51,936 nucleotides of DNA, taken from Alkaliphilus peptidifermentans DSM 18978 (GTDB lineage Bacteria; Bacillota; Clostridia; Peptostreptococcales; Natronincolaceae). Both the position numbers and the translations under genes were made by a program. Positions 18,285-25,450 of the stretch are shown piece by piece. The first letter of the stretch is position 1. Each line of letters opens with the position of its first letter. The stretch covers positions 199,553 through 251,488 of the forward strand of contig NZ_FMUS01000002.1 in assembly GCF_900101495.1 (NCBI RefSeq), written 5' to 3'. Below the pieces are notes generated by a model. It saw only the letters and a list, made by a program, of their open reading frames with translations. It had not been told where the DNA came from and did not search any database.

Positions 18285-19403
18285 TTAATTAATAGTATCC
18301 TCTTTATTCTTGGAGGCATTTCCGAATTTTTCATACATAACTCCACTGGCAAAGGCAGTTATAGGAATAGTTAGTATTAATCCAATTGTACCTGCAACAG
18401 CACGTATTATTTCTGTTGCAATAATATCTAGATTAATGATTTTAATAATACTGGTTTCATATGCCATAAATAACAGCAATAACGGTATAGCACTACCTGT
18501 ATAGGCTAAAATTAGTGTGTTTGTCATGGTGCCCATAATATCCTTACCTACATTCATTCCTGAAACAATTAGCTCCTTAGCTTTAATATGAGGACTAACA
18601 CGCTTAATTTCTTCCATGGCTGATGCCACAGAAATTCCCACGTCCATTACAGCACCTAAAGCACCCAACATTATTCCTGAAAACAGCAATCCTCTAAAAT
18701 CAAATTCTATATTCTGAGGTATATACATAAGCATAGTTGCTTCTTCATTGGAAAGGCCTGTTAATTTCACCTGAGATCCCACAATAAAAGTAATAAGCCC
18801 TGCAATAACAACGCCTCCCATAACACCGATTATAGCAGACATGCTTTTTGTGTTAATTCCTGCAATAATAAATATTGTAATGAAAGTAATTAATATTGAT
18901 GTAATTACCGTAAGAAGAATTGGACTATACCCCTTTAAAATCCCTGGAAGCAGCAGCTTCATTACTAATGTAATTGTAATTCCTAAAGTAATAAGGGTCT
19001 TCACACCTGTCTTTTTACCAATTATAATCAATAAAATCATGAAGATACCAATTACACTAAAAACATATGTATCTCTTATATAATCAGCAATATATATATC
19101 AACAGAATTATCTTCATATTCTTCAACTATTAATAAAACCTTGTCGCCAGGCTTAACTGGCAGATCATATGCAAAGCTTCCTGTTATGTAATGATTTATT
19201 GTATATTGCTCCCCTTTATATTTTCCCGATAAAACTTCTATGGTAACCAGACTTCCTTCTAAAAATCCATCTGCCTCTACTTCCTCTACATAAATAACCT
19301 TGCCTCTTTCAGTTATCATTTCATCTTCAGCAGAATCAGCTCCGTAGCTAAATCCTGTGAGAAGAATAGCTATTATTAAAACAATCAAATAATACTTTTT
19401 CAT
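18285..19403 (-). CDS. YibE/F family membrane protein
   Basis: A 372-residue protein with an N-terminal signal-like helix, an extracytoplasmic beta-rich domain (about 25-115, containing an OB-like VTIEVLSGKYKGEQY segment) and seven to eight membrane helices. This architecture is that of the YibE/F family, found across Firmicutes and Actinobacteria with no proven function. The start ATG has GGAGGAGATAA upstream. It ends 22 bases before the comEC-type gene and is likely co-transcribed with comEC and holA. The C-terminus is FGNASKNKEDTIN. Confidence 0.88.
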   Translation of the reverse strand: MKKYYLIVLIIAILLTGFSYGADSAEDEMITERGKVIYVEEVEADGFLEGSLVTIEVLSGKYKGEQYTINHYITGSFAYDLPVKPGDKVLLIVEEYEDNSVDIYIADYIRDTYVFSVIGIFMILLIIIGKKTGVKTLITLGITITLVMKLLLPGILKGYSPILLTVITSILITFITIFIIAGINTKSMSAIIGVMGGVVIAGLITFIVGSQVKLTGLSNEEATMLMYIPQNIEFDFRGLLFSGIMLGALGAVMDVGISVASAMEEIKRVSPHIKAKELIVSGMNVGKDIMGTMTNTLILAYTGSAIPLLLLFMAYETSIIKIINLDIIATEIIRAVAGTIGLILTIPITAFASGVMYEKFGNASKNKEDTIN

Positions 19404-19439
19404 TAGTTATCTCCTCCAATCAGTTATTTGTTATTATAC

Positions 19440-19475
19440 TAAAAAAATAGCAGAAAGTCATCTTTGACCTTCTGC
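19440..19475 (-). terminator. Terminator upstream of the YibE/F operon
   Basis: The stem GCAGAAGGTCA with TGACTTTCTGC (one G-U pair) is followed by TATTTTTTTA on the minus strand. It ends the transcript of the 102-aa gene. Confidence 0.85.
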
Positions 19476-19481
19476 ATTGTT

Positions 19482-19790
19482 TTAAAGTTCTTTTTTACTG
19501 ATTACTGAAAGATATCTATGGGGTGTCATTGTTTCATCAGTGTGGGTATTATCTTCATAATCTAGAAAAGCCCGAATATTAACCGAATGATTTTTAGAAT
19601 CATGTTTTATTTTTATATCCTTCGGTCTACCATCATCTCTATGGTACTGTAAAAAAAGACTCATAATATTGTGGGCAGCTTCATCATTTACGTCTTCATA
19701 GATTTGTAAATATTCCTTTTCTGGTATTTCAAGGTACAAATCATATCCATTTTCTGTTCTGACTCGTCTTTCGAAAATACTATTAAGCAA
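19482..19790 (-). CDS. Small conserved hypothetical protein (102 aa)
   Basis: A soluble, charged protein without a signal or membrane segment and with no domain I recognise. Its middle part (EIPEKEYLQIYEDVNDEAAHNIMSLFL) is probably helical and the C-terminal half probably beta-rich. The ribosome site AAGGGG sits about ten bases before TTG 19790, and directly against a GTG three codons earlier, so I prefer the TTG (MLNSIFERRV). It is followed by a strong terminator and forms a short transcription unit, possibly with the MBL hydrolase upstream (gap about 90 bases). Confidence 0.7.
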   Translation of the reverse strand: MLNSIFERRVRTENGYDLYLEIPEKEYLQIYEDVNDEAAHNIMSLFLQYHRDDGRPKDIKIKHDSKNHSVNIRAFLDYEDNTHTDETMTPHRYLSVISKKEL

Positions 19791-19880
19791 GGCTATCACA
19801 CCCCTTCATAATTATATGAATCAATAGTATTTTTACCAAAAGAACAATTAAATATTATACTACTAAAGGCGATTATATGA

Positions 19881-20618
19881 TTATATATAGTATGCTTTAC
19901 CTTCTTCTGCTATTTCAATTATATTTGGAAAAACTTCTCGTGCTTCTTGGAATATTTGATTAATATTTACAGGTGGAAAAATATGTGTTAGGATTATACG
20001 CCGTAGCTTTGCTTCTGTAGCCACTTCACCCACCTGCTTTGCTGAAAGATGAGGCGTTGTATCAGTCATATCCTTTTGTAGAATTCCTCCTTCACACAAA
20101 AACAAATCGCTCCCTTTAATATAATCAACCAGCTGTGGAAAATACTTAGTATCACCTGAATAAACCAGTTTTTTATTATTTTTTTCGAACACCATTCCAT
20201 AGCATTCAACAGGATGATCAGTCTTAAAAAAAGAAATTTTTAAGCCCTTCAAATCAATTTTTAGGTCTTCATTAATAACATTTCTGGTGAAGGCCTGTTG
20301 ATATGGTATTCTGTTATATTCTTCACTAGGACTAGCAGGAAGATAAAGATTAATAGGTTTTGTTATTTTTCCCATCATTTGTCCAATTCCAATTGCATAT
20401 CGTAAAACTAATAAATCGCTCATATGATCAGGATGTAAATGACTGATAAAAATGCCATCCAATTGATTTAAATCATTACAATAGGAAAAAAAGCGAGAAA
20501 TAACCCCATTACCACAATCGATTAGTATTTTAATATCTTGATCCTCCAATAAATATCCAGAACAAGCTCCCTTTGCCTTTGGATATGGTCCATAACAGCC
20601 CAGAACCGTCAACTTCAT
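19881..20618 (-). CDS. MBL-fold metallo-hydrolase, RNase Z-like/YhfI type
   Basis: Cytoplasmic metallo-beta-lactamase-fold hydrolase of 245 residues. It has the zinc-binding motif SHLHPDHMSD (about 60-70), a conserved His in FKTDHPVECYG, Asp in VYSGDTKYFP, and the last His in ILTHIFPP, so both metal sites look intact. The start MKLTVLGCYGPYP is typical of the YhfI-like group, whose substrate is unknown; some relatives are RNase Z or cyclic-nucleotide phosphodiesterase-like. The ATG 20618 has AGAGGTG upstream; the GTG three codons earlier is part of that site. Confidence 0.88.
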   Translation of the reverse strand: MKLTVLGCYGPYPKAKGACSGYLLEDQDIKILIDCGNGVISRFFSYCNDLNQLDGIFISHLHPDHMSDLLVLRYAIGIGQMMGKITKPINLYLPASPSEEYNRIPYQQAFTRNVINEDLKIDLKGLKISFFKTDHPVECYGMVFEKNNKKLVYSGDTKYFPQLVDYIKGSDLFLCEGGILQKDMTDTTPHLSAKQVGEVATEAKLRRIILTHIFPPVNINQIFQEAREVFPNIIEIAEEGKAYYI

Positions 20619-20713
20619 ACAATTCACCTCTATGTTAACTCATTATTTAATGTGCTTTCCCTTGCCTTTTCTTTATTGTTAGTTATTATTAGCTTTTGCT
20701 TTCTTATATCTAT

Positions 20714-21991
20714 TTACTCACTGACTTTAGTAATTATTATTTGCTTTAAAAATTTGATTGCCTCGTTTACAGGCTCATAGTTGGGCATAATTCTTCTGGC
20801 CTTATATAAATGCCATTTCGCCTTTTCATAATTCTCTAGCTGTGAGTAAATAATGCCTATTTGATAATGGGCATATCCATTTTCTGGGAACATATCAATT
20901 AATCTTTTGGTATGAAGAAGAGCCTTCTTTTCATCCTTAAGCTTATAAAGATATATTTGTGATAAACTTAGCAATGTATAGGAATCATCTGGAGATAGCT
21001 TAAGGGACTTTCCATAATACTTTATAGCTTCTTCATAATTTTCCAATTCAAAGTTTGTAGCTGCAATTCCATTATATAAATCAATGGTAAAATCATCTGC
21101 TTTTTTTATTTTTAACTTTTCCAGCGCTTTTTCATAGCAGTCTACAGCCTCATTATTACGCTCTAGTTCGTAAAGAACATCCCCCATAAGCTTCCAGAAG
21201 AAGGCATTTCCAGGTTGTTTTTCTATAACCTCTTTTAGATAGTCAACAGCATATTCATAATTTCCCAAATTGTTTAAGGCAATTATTAAATTGCTAATTA
21301 GAAACTTATTATTAGATTTTTTCTTTAATGCCTCTTCACAAATTTTTACTGCTTCTTCTTCCATCCCATTTATAATATAAAAACTACTCATATTAAGATA
21401 TGGTTCTATAGAATCTGGCTGAAGCATCATGTGAATTTTTAAGCAGTTAATTGCTTTACCTAAATTATTTACTTCTTCATAATGATAAGCAAGCTCTTCA
21501 AAAATATAATAACGTTTATATTTTTTTAAGAAAAATGGATTATACTTTAATATTACCTTTAATGCATGATAGCACACATTATATCGGTTTGCTTTAAGGT
21601 GGCCTTTGGCTTCAATAAAAAATAATCTCCAATTATCATCCGAAGGATAATCTATATCCATTAACTTATATTTACTTGACCATTTACTCTCAAGCTCCAT
21701 TGGCTTCATCTCTGTGATAGGATAAAAGACATTTTTATCAGTTATTAACGTATCTATTATCTTCATAAATGAATGATAAAGAGCTTTGCCATTTATACTT
21801 TTGTTAAAGATCAGTTCTATCCAGTAACCAGGAATTTGTTTATCACTGGTTTTAAACCTTAGTAATGAAATACCTGGTATTATTGGCGATATCAGTTTAT
21901 TATCTTCTATAGTTATTTTCTCTACCTTAAACTGTTCTTTAATAAAATCTATTCTACTTTTTTTACTGGGAAAAAACAGACATAGTCTCAT
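20714..21991 (-). CDS. Tetratricopeptide-repeat protein
   Basis: A 425-residue cytoplasmic protein. Residues 1-125 form a domain I do not recognise. From about 130 to the end there are around eight TPR-like helical hairpins, for example the units around DSIEPYLNMSSFYIINGMEEEA, GNAFFWKLMGDVLYELERNNEA and DDSYTLLSLSQIYLYKLKDEKKA. TPRs mediate protein-protein contacts, so a scaffold or regulatory role is likely, but no partner is evident. The start ATG has GAGGGGAGG upstream. It stands about 95 bases upstream of the MBL hydrolase gene, on the same strand. Confidence 0.85.
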   Translation of the reverse strand: MRLCLFFPSKKSRIDFIKEQFKVEKITIEDNKLISPIIPGISLLRFKTSDKQIPGYWIELIFNKSINGKALYHSFMKIIDTLITDKNVFYPITEMKPMELESKWSSKYKLMDIDYPSDDNWRLFFIEAKGHLKANRYNVCYHALKVILKYNPFFLKKYKRYYIFEELAYHYEEVNNLGKAINCLKIHMMLQPDSIEPYLNMSSFYIINGMEEEAVKICEEALKKKSNNKFLISNLIIALNNLGNYEYAVDYLKEVIEKQPGNAFFWKLMGDVLYELERNNEAVDCYEKALEKLKIKKADDFTIDLYNGIAATNFELENYEEAIKYYGKSLKLSPDDSYTLLSLSQIYLYKLKDEKKALLHTKRLIDMFPENGYAHYQIGIIYSQLENYEKAKWHLYKARRIMPNYEPVNEAIKFLKQIIITKVSE

Positions 21992-22114
21992 TATTGATGC
22001 CTCCCCTCTGAGTTAAGCCTGCACTTCTCTATATTTTACTATATGTTACGTGATTTGTTAACATAAATGAATTATTATTTTAAATTGAAAAAATAACTTT
22101 TTAAAAGTAAATAA

Positions 22115-22155
22115 TTGAAAAGCCTTCATTATAAATATTAATGAATACTTTTCAA
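22115..22155 (-). terminator. Imperfect hairpin after the lipoprotein gene, possible terminator
   Basis: The arms TTGAAAAG and CTTTTCAA enclose an internal mismatch and a second stem TTCATTA/TAATGAA. It lies 17 bases after the stop of the 480-aa lipoprotein gene. The following sequence is AT-rich but has only broken T-runs. Confidence 0.45.
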
Positions 22156-22171
22156 CTTATATAAATATTTA

Positions 22172-23614
22172 TTATTCTTTTTCAAATGAAATAATTACTA
22201 CTTCTGTATCCTCTTTATCAAGATATATAGCTAGGCTTTTTAAATGATCAATATATTGTATTTTTTTAATTGGATAACGATTTTTAAACAAACAATAGCT
22301 ATCTGTCACTTCAAGAATATAAACTGAATTGTTTTTCACATATAAAATCTTATCATTCAATTGAAGGATATGTATAGGTCCATTATTACCAATATCACCA
22401 AACTCAAATTCTTGAATATATTCATTAAGAATTTTCCCATTACCATCTAAGTCTACAACCTTAAAACTTGCCTCTCCATTACTTGTGGTGATTGTATACA
22501 GTAAATAATTCTCTTTTCGTAGTATCTGGTTTATATATGTTTTTATATCATTATCAATATAATCATCTCTATGGGTAATTAAACTTCTTCTTTTAAGACT
22601 CAGCATATGAATATCTGTCATAGATTCTTTACCGCTGGTAAAGATTAAAGTTTCATCATTCTGGGACCATTTAGGAGGACCTATTACATAGGTTGATTCC
22701 TCTAATTCTGTTAAAATACTAATACTACCTCTACCTCCTCTTTGATATAATCCTATTTTGTCAGATAAAAAAATAATATTGTTATTAATAGTGTATTGCA
22801 GAAATTCATTCACTTTATCTCTATACAAAAAAGCAATTGACTGCTCATTATTACTCCATCTAGGATATATTCCATAAATTAAATCATGTATTAGGGTACC
22901 TTTAGTGGAACCAAAGCTTTTAAAGCCTATGACTGTAGTTTCTTCTCTGACTTGAAAAGTTATAAAGCCTCCCTTTGGAGAAAATATAATGTCATCGTAA
23001 AAATATTCTGAGATAGAATTAATATCAATTACATCCTCTGTAAATTCCAATAAATTTCTATTATTGGCATTATAAACGTATAGCTTTTTATGAAGGCTAT
23101 CAATAAAAGCGATCCTACTTTTGTCTTCACTAATCTTATATAAAAGTTCGGTTGATATGTTGTTGTTGACTAACTTATTTTCACCATCTATGTAGTGATA
23201 CAAAATGAAATTTTGCCCTTCCTTTACAAAATACCATAATCCGCTGGATGCTGCTTCAATTTGCCTGATGCTATTGGATGAGATTTCCTCTTCATCTTGT
23301 ATGGTTCCCTTTACTTCCCATTTCATCTCTGGCAAATCTAGCTCTATTAATTCACCAGTTATCTTATTTATAAGAAATAAATGTCCGTTATCCGCCCAGA
23401 GATGGATGTCATTATATAATCCACCTCTTATAATTAACCCTTCTTCAATTTTCTCTATATAGATTTCTTGCTTTTCTTCAATAATTTCATTGATAGTCAT
23501 GGTGGCTTCTTCTGTATGTAATGGGGTATCATTAACCTGTGGTTTACTAGTACAACCTGTTAGCCCCAGCAAACTGACCATCAAAAGAACTATTATTTTT
23601 CTTTTTACTGTCAT
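22172..23614 (-). CDS. Lipoprotein with beta-propeller-like repeats
   Basis: A 480-residue lipoprotein with signal peptide 1-20 and lipobox LGLTGC (Cys at about 21). The mature part has repeated beta-strand blocks of the TolB/WD40 type, such as SEDKSRIAFIDSLHKKLYVY, FSPKGGFITFQV, PRWSNNEQSIAFLY and PKWSQNDETLIFTSG, with the W-S-x-D/N-E motif of such propellers. The substrate is unknown; a surface sensor or scaffold is possible. The start ATG has ATGGAGG upstream. It is divergently transcribed from the MBL lipoprotein at 23820, with about 200 AT-rich bases between them that must hold both promoters. Confidence 0.82.
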   Translation of the reverse strand: MTVKRKIIVLLMVSLLGLTGCTSKPQVNDTPLHTEEATMTINEIIEEKQEIYIEKIEEGLIIRGGLYNDIHLWADNGHLFLINKITGELIELDLPEMKWEVKGTIQDEEEISSNSIRQIEAASSGLWYFVKEGQNFILYHYIDGENKLVNNNISTELLYKISEDKSRIAFIDSLHKKLYVYNANNRNLLEFTEDVIDINSISEYFYDDIIFSPKGGFITFQVREETTVIGFKSFGSTKGTLIHDLIYGIYPRWSNNEQSIAFLYRDKVNEFLQYTINNNIIFLSDKIGLYQRGGRGSISILTELEESTYVIGPPKWSQNDETLIFTSGKESMTDIHMLSLKRRSLITHRDDYIDNDIKTYINQILRKENYLLYTITTSNGEASFKVVDLDGNGKILNEYIQEFEFGDIGNNGPIHILQLNDKILYVKNNSVYILEVTDSYCLFKNRYPIKKIQYIDHLKSLAIYLDKEDTEVVIISFEKE

Positions 23615-23819
23615 ACTTTACCTCCATATTGTTTTTTATTAGTATTTCCAATACAGGTAATTTTTAACAATGTCTTAATTCTAATATATTCCTATATTCA
23701 GACTGTAAGTATAAAGCTAATAGAAAACCGATTTCTATATTTTTCTCTTTTGTTTTTTATAGGTTTTTTGTATGATTGAATTATGATTGAATAGAATTGA
23801 ATAAAAGGAGTATTTCTAA

Positions 23820-24683
23820 ATGAATAATAAGCTATTAAAAATAAGTTCAATAATTGTTGTGCTTTTATTCTTGTTAACAGGCTGTAGGCAAGAATCAAGG
23901 GACTCATATCTTAATGTACATGTTATAGATGTTGGTCAAGGTGATAGTATACTTATAACAACACCAGAAGGCAAATCTATTCTCATAGATGGTGGTGAAG
24001 CTAAGTATAGCAAGAATGTTATTGGATATCTGAAAAGGGAAAATGTTAGTAAGATAGATTTACTTATTGCAACACATCCCCATGCAGATCATATAGGTGG
24101 TTTAATAGATGTTATTGAAGCATTCGAGATTAAAGAGATTATTATGCCTCCTATTTCTCATACCAGTAAAACCTTTGAGAATCTATTAATTACAATACAA
24201 AATAAGGAGCTTCAAATTACACCAGCAACAGCGGGGCTCCAGTATCTAATTCAAGAGGATTTAAACTTTATTATATTAGGGCCTATTTACGATTATGGAG
24301 CAGACTTAAATAATTGGAGTGTTATTGCTAAATTAGATTATAAGGAAAAATCTTTCTTGTTTACAGGTGATATAGAATATAAGGCTGAAATGGATTTAAT
24401 TAATTACTATGATAAAAGTTATTTAAAAAGCCACTTTTTAAAGGTTAGTCATCATGGAAGTAGTACTTCAACCCATAAAGATTTTTTACAGATAATAGCT
24501 CCTGATGTAGCAGTTATTAGTCTAGGTAACAATAATCCCTATGGTTTTCCCCATAGTGAGGTGTTAGAAAGACTTAATGCTAATAGAATTCTAATCTATA
24601 GAACCGATATTCAGGGGACATTGGTATTTACCAGTGATGGTTATGAAATTTGGACAAATCAAAAACCATCAAACTACAATTAG
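23820..24683 (+). CDS. Secreted MBL-fold lipoprotein resembling the ComEC nuclease domain
   Basis: A 287-residue lipoprotein with signal peptide 1-21 and lipobox LLTGC. The mature protein is a metallo-beta-lactamase fold of the ComEC C-terminal type: VHVIDVGQGDSILITTPEG, the zinc motif ATHPHADHIGG, FTGDIEY, KVSHHGSSTSTH, and the closing PHSEVLERL. This domain, when fused to ComEC, is thought to degrade the non-transported DNA strand. Here it is separate, outside the membrane, about 5.5 kb from a ComEC-type protein that lacks it. AAAGGAG lies nine bases before the ATG. A role as the missing nuclease is inference; free-standing relatives occur in Clostridia. Confidence 0.88.
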   Translation: MNNKLLKISSIIVVLLFLLTGCRQESRDSYLNVHVIDVGQGDSILITTPEGKSILIDGGEAKYSKNVIGYLKRENVSKIDLLIATHPHADHIGGLIDVIEAFEIKEIIMPPISHTSKTFENLLITIQNKELQITPATAGLQYLIQEDLNFIILGPIYDYGADLNNWSVIAKLDYKEKSFLFTGDIEYKAEMDLINYYDKSYLKSHFLKVSHHGSSTSTHKDFLQIIAPDVAVISLGNNNPYGFPHSEVLERLNANRILIYRTDIQGTLVFTSDGYEIWTNQKPSNYN

Positions 24684-24691
24684 TAGTATTC

Positions 24692-24726
24692 AATGAGTAA
24701 TGATTAATGAATAATGAGTAATGATA
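24692..24726. repeat. Degenerate AATGAGTAATGA repeats between convergent genes
   Basis: AATGAGTAATGAT, AATGAATAATGAG and TAATGATAA occur back to back between the MBL lipoprotein and the convergent gene at 24764. Similar TGAGTAAT runs occur near 15125. This looks like a decayed intergenic repeat; I see no gene or stable hairpin in it. Confidence 0.45.
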
Positions 24727-24763
24727 ACAAAAAAAATCAAGAGTAAATAGTAAAATCTATTCC

Positions 24764-25450
24764 TTAGTCAATATTAAAAATATAGTTTTCAAATACATCC
24801 TTAGCCCATTTTTCTCCTAGGTAACGGCTAGTTGATTTATATCCATAATCTTCTTTATAGAACTTTTCACAGAATTCTTTAGTCCATAAAGATGCTTTTT
24901 GTGTTTCTTCCTCAGATGAAGGCTCTTCTATTTTTATTAACCCATTATGCCACACTTTGAATAGATCAAGTATGCTTTCATTGGCTTCATCTATTTCTGT
25001 GGTACGAACAAGACCATTAAAATTATTAATTATTATATCTTCTGCAAGGAATGATTGAGGCTTAAAGGAAGATAGTAGCATATGGGAATGATATTCATCT
25101 TCTTCTAATAGCTCAGTGATTTGCGCCAAAAGCTGTTTATCCTCCGGCTTATAAAATGCATAGTGGGTTAGTGTCAGCACCCGTTGAGGAGCGATTATAA
25201 CCTGATATAAAAAAACGGGATAATCAGCAGAAGCCTCTGGATATGCTATGCCAAAATCATAATGATAAAGGTTTAATCCCTTAACAGTCAATGTAACAAA
25301 CTTATTAATTCCCTTTCCTTTATATACATTTAGCCTTCCCTCTGAAAAGAGTTTTCTTTTATGCTTAATCTCTTTTGAGATATCAACAGGTGTAAGCCAG
25401 TCAATGGCATCAAAATGCTCTATCAATGGCAATTTAGCCTTTTTAATCAT
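24764..25450 (-). CDS. Unknown protein with distant resemblance to ferredoxin-dependent bilin reductases
   Basis: A 228-residue soluble protein. I do not recognise it outright, but the block NLYHYDFGIAYPEASADYPVF followed by VIIAPQRVLTLTHYAFY recalls, from memory, the core of the bilin reductase family (PcyA/HY2), where a segment ending in 'LPLFGCDIV' is followed by a glycine turn and a strand. The C-terminus STSRYLGEKWAKDVFENYIF also resembles the family's final helix (FGEAWAERYM-LFD type). No cofactor is expected in that fold. The start is ATG 25450 with AGGAGGAAG upstream, overlapping the methyltransferase stop by eight bases, so the two are co-translated. The family assignment is a guess. 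Confidence 0.6.
   Translation of the reverse strand: MIKKAKLPLIEHFDAIDWLTPVDISKEIKHKRKLFSEGRLNVYKGKGINKFVTLTVKGLNLYHYDFGIAYPEASADYPVFLYQVIIAPQRVLTLTHYAFYKPEDKQLLAQITELLEEDEYHSHMLLSSFKPQSFLAEDIIINNFNGLVRTTEIDEANESILDLFKVWHNGLIKIEEPSSEEETQKASLWTKEFCEKFYKEDYGYKSTSRYLGEKWAKDVFENYIFNID

Noticed and set aside
23698-23907. A 69-codon frame on the minus strand between the two lipoprotein genes
   Set aside because: It overlaps the start and signal peptide of the well-supported MBL lipoprotein on the other strand, has no ribosome site, and its product looks like translated AT-rich sequence.
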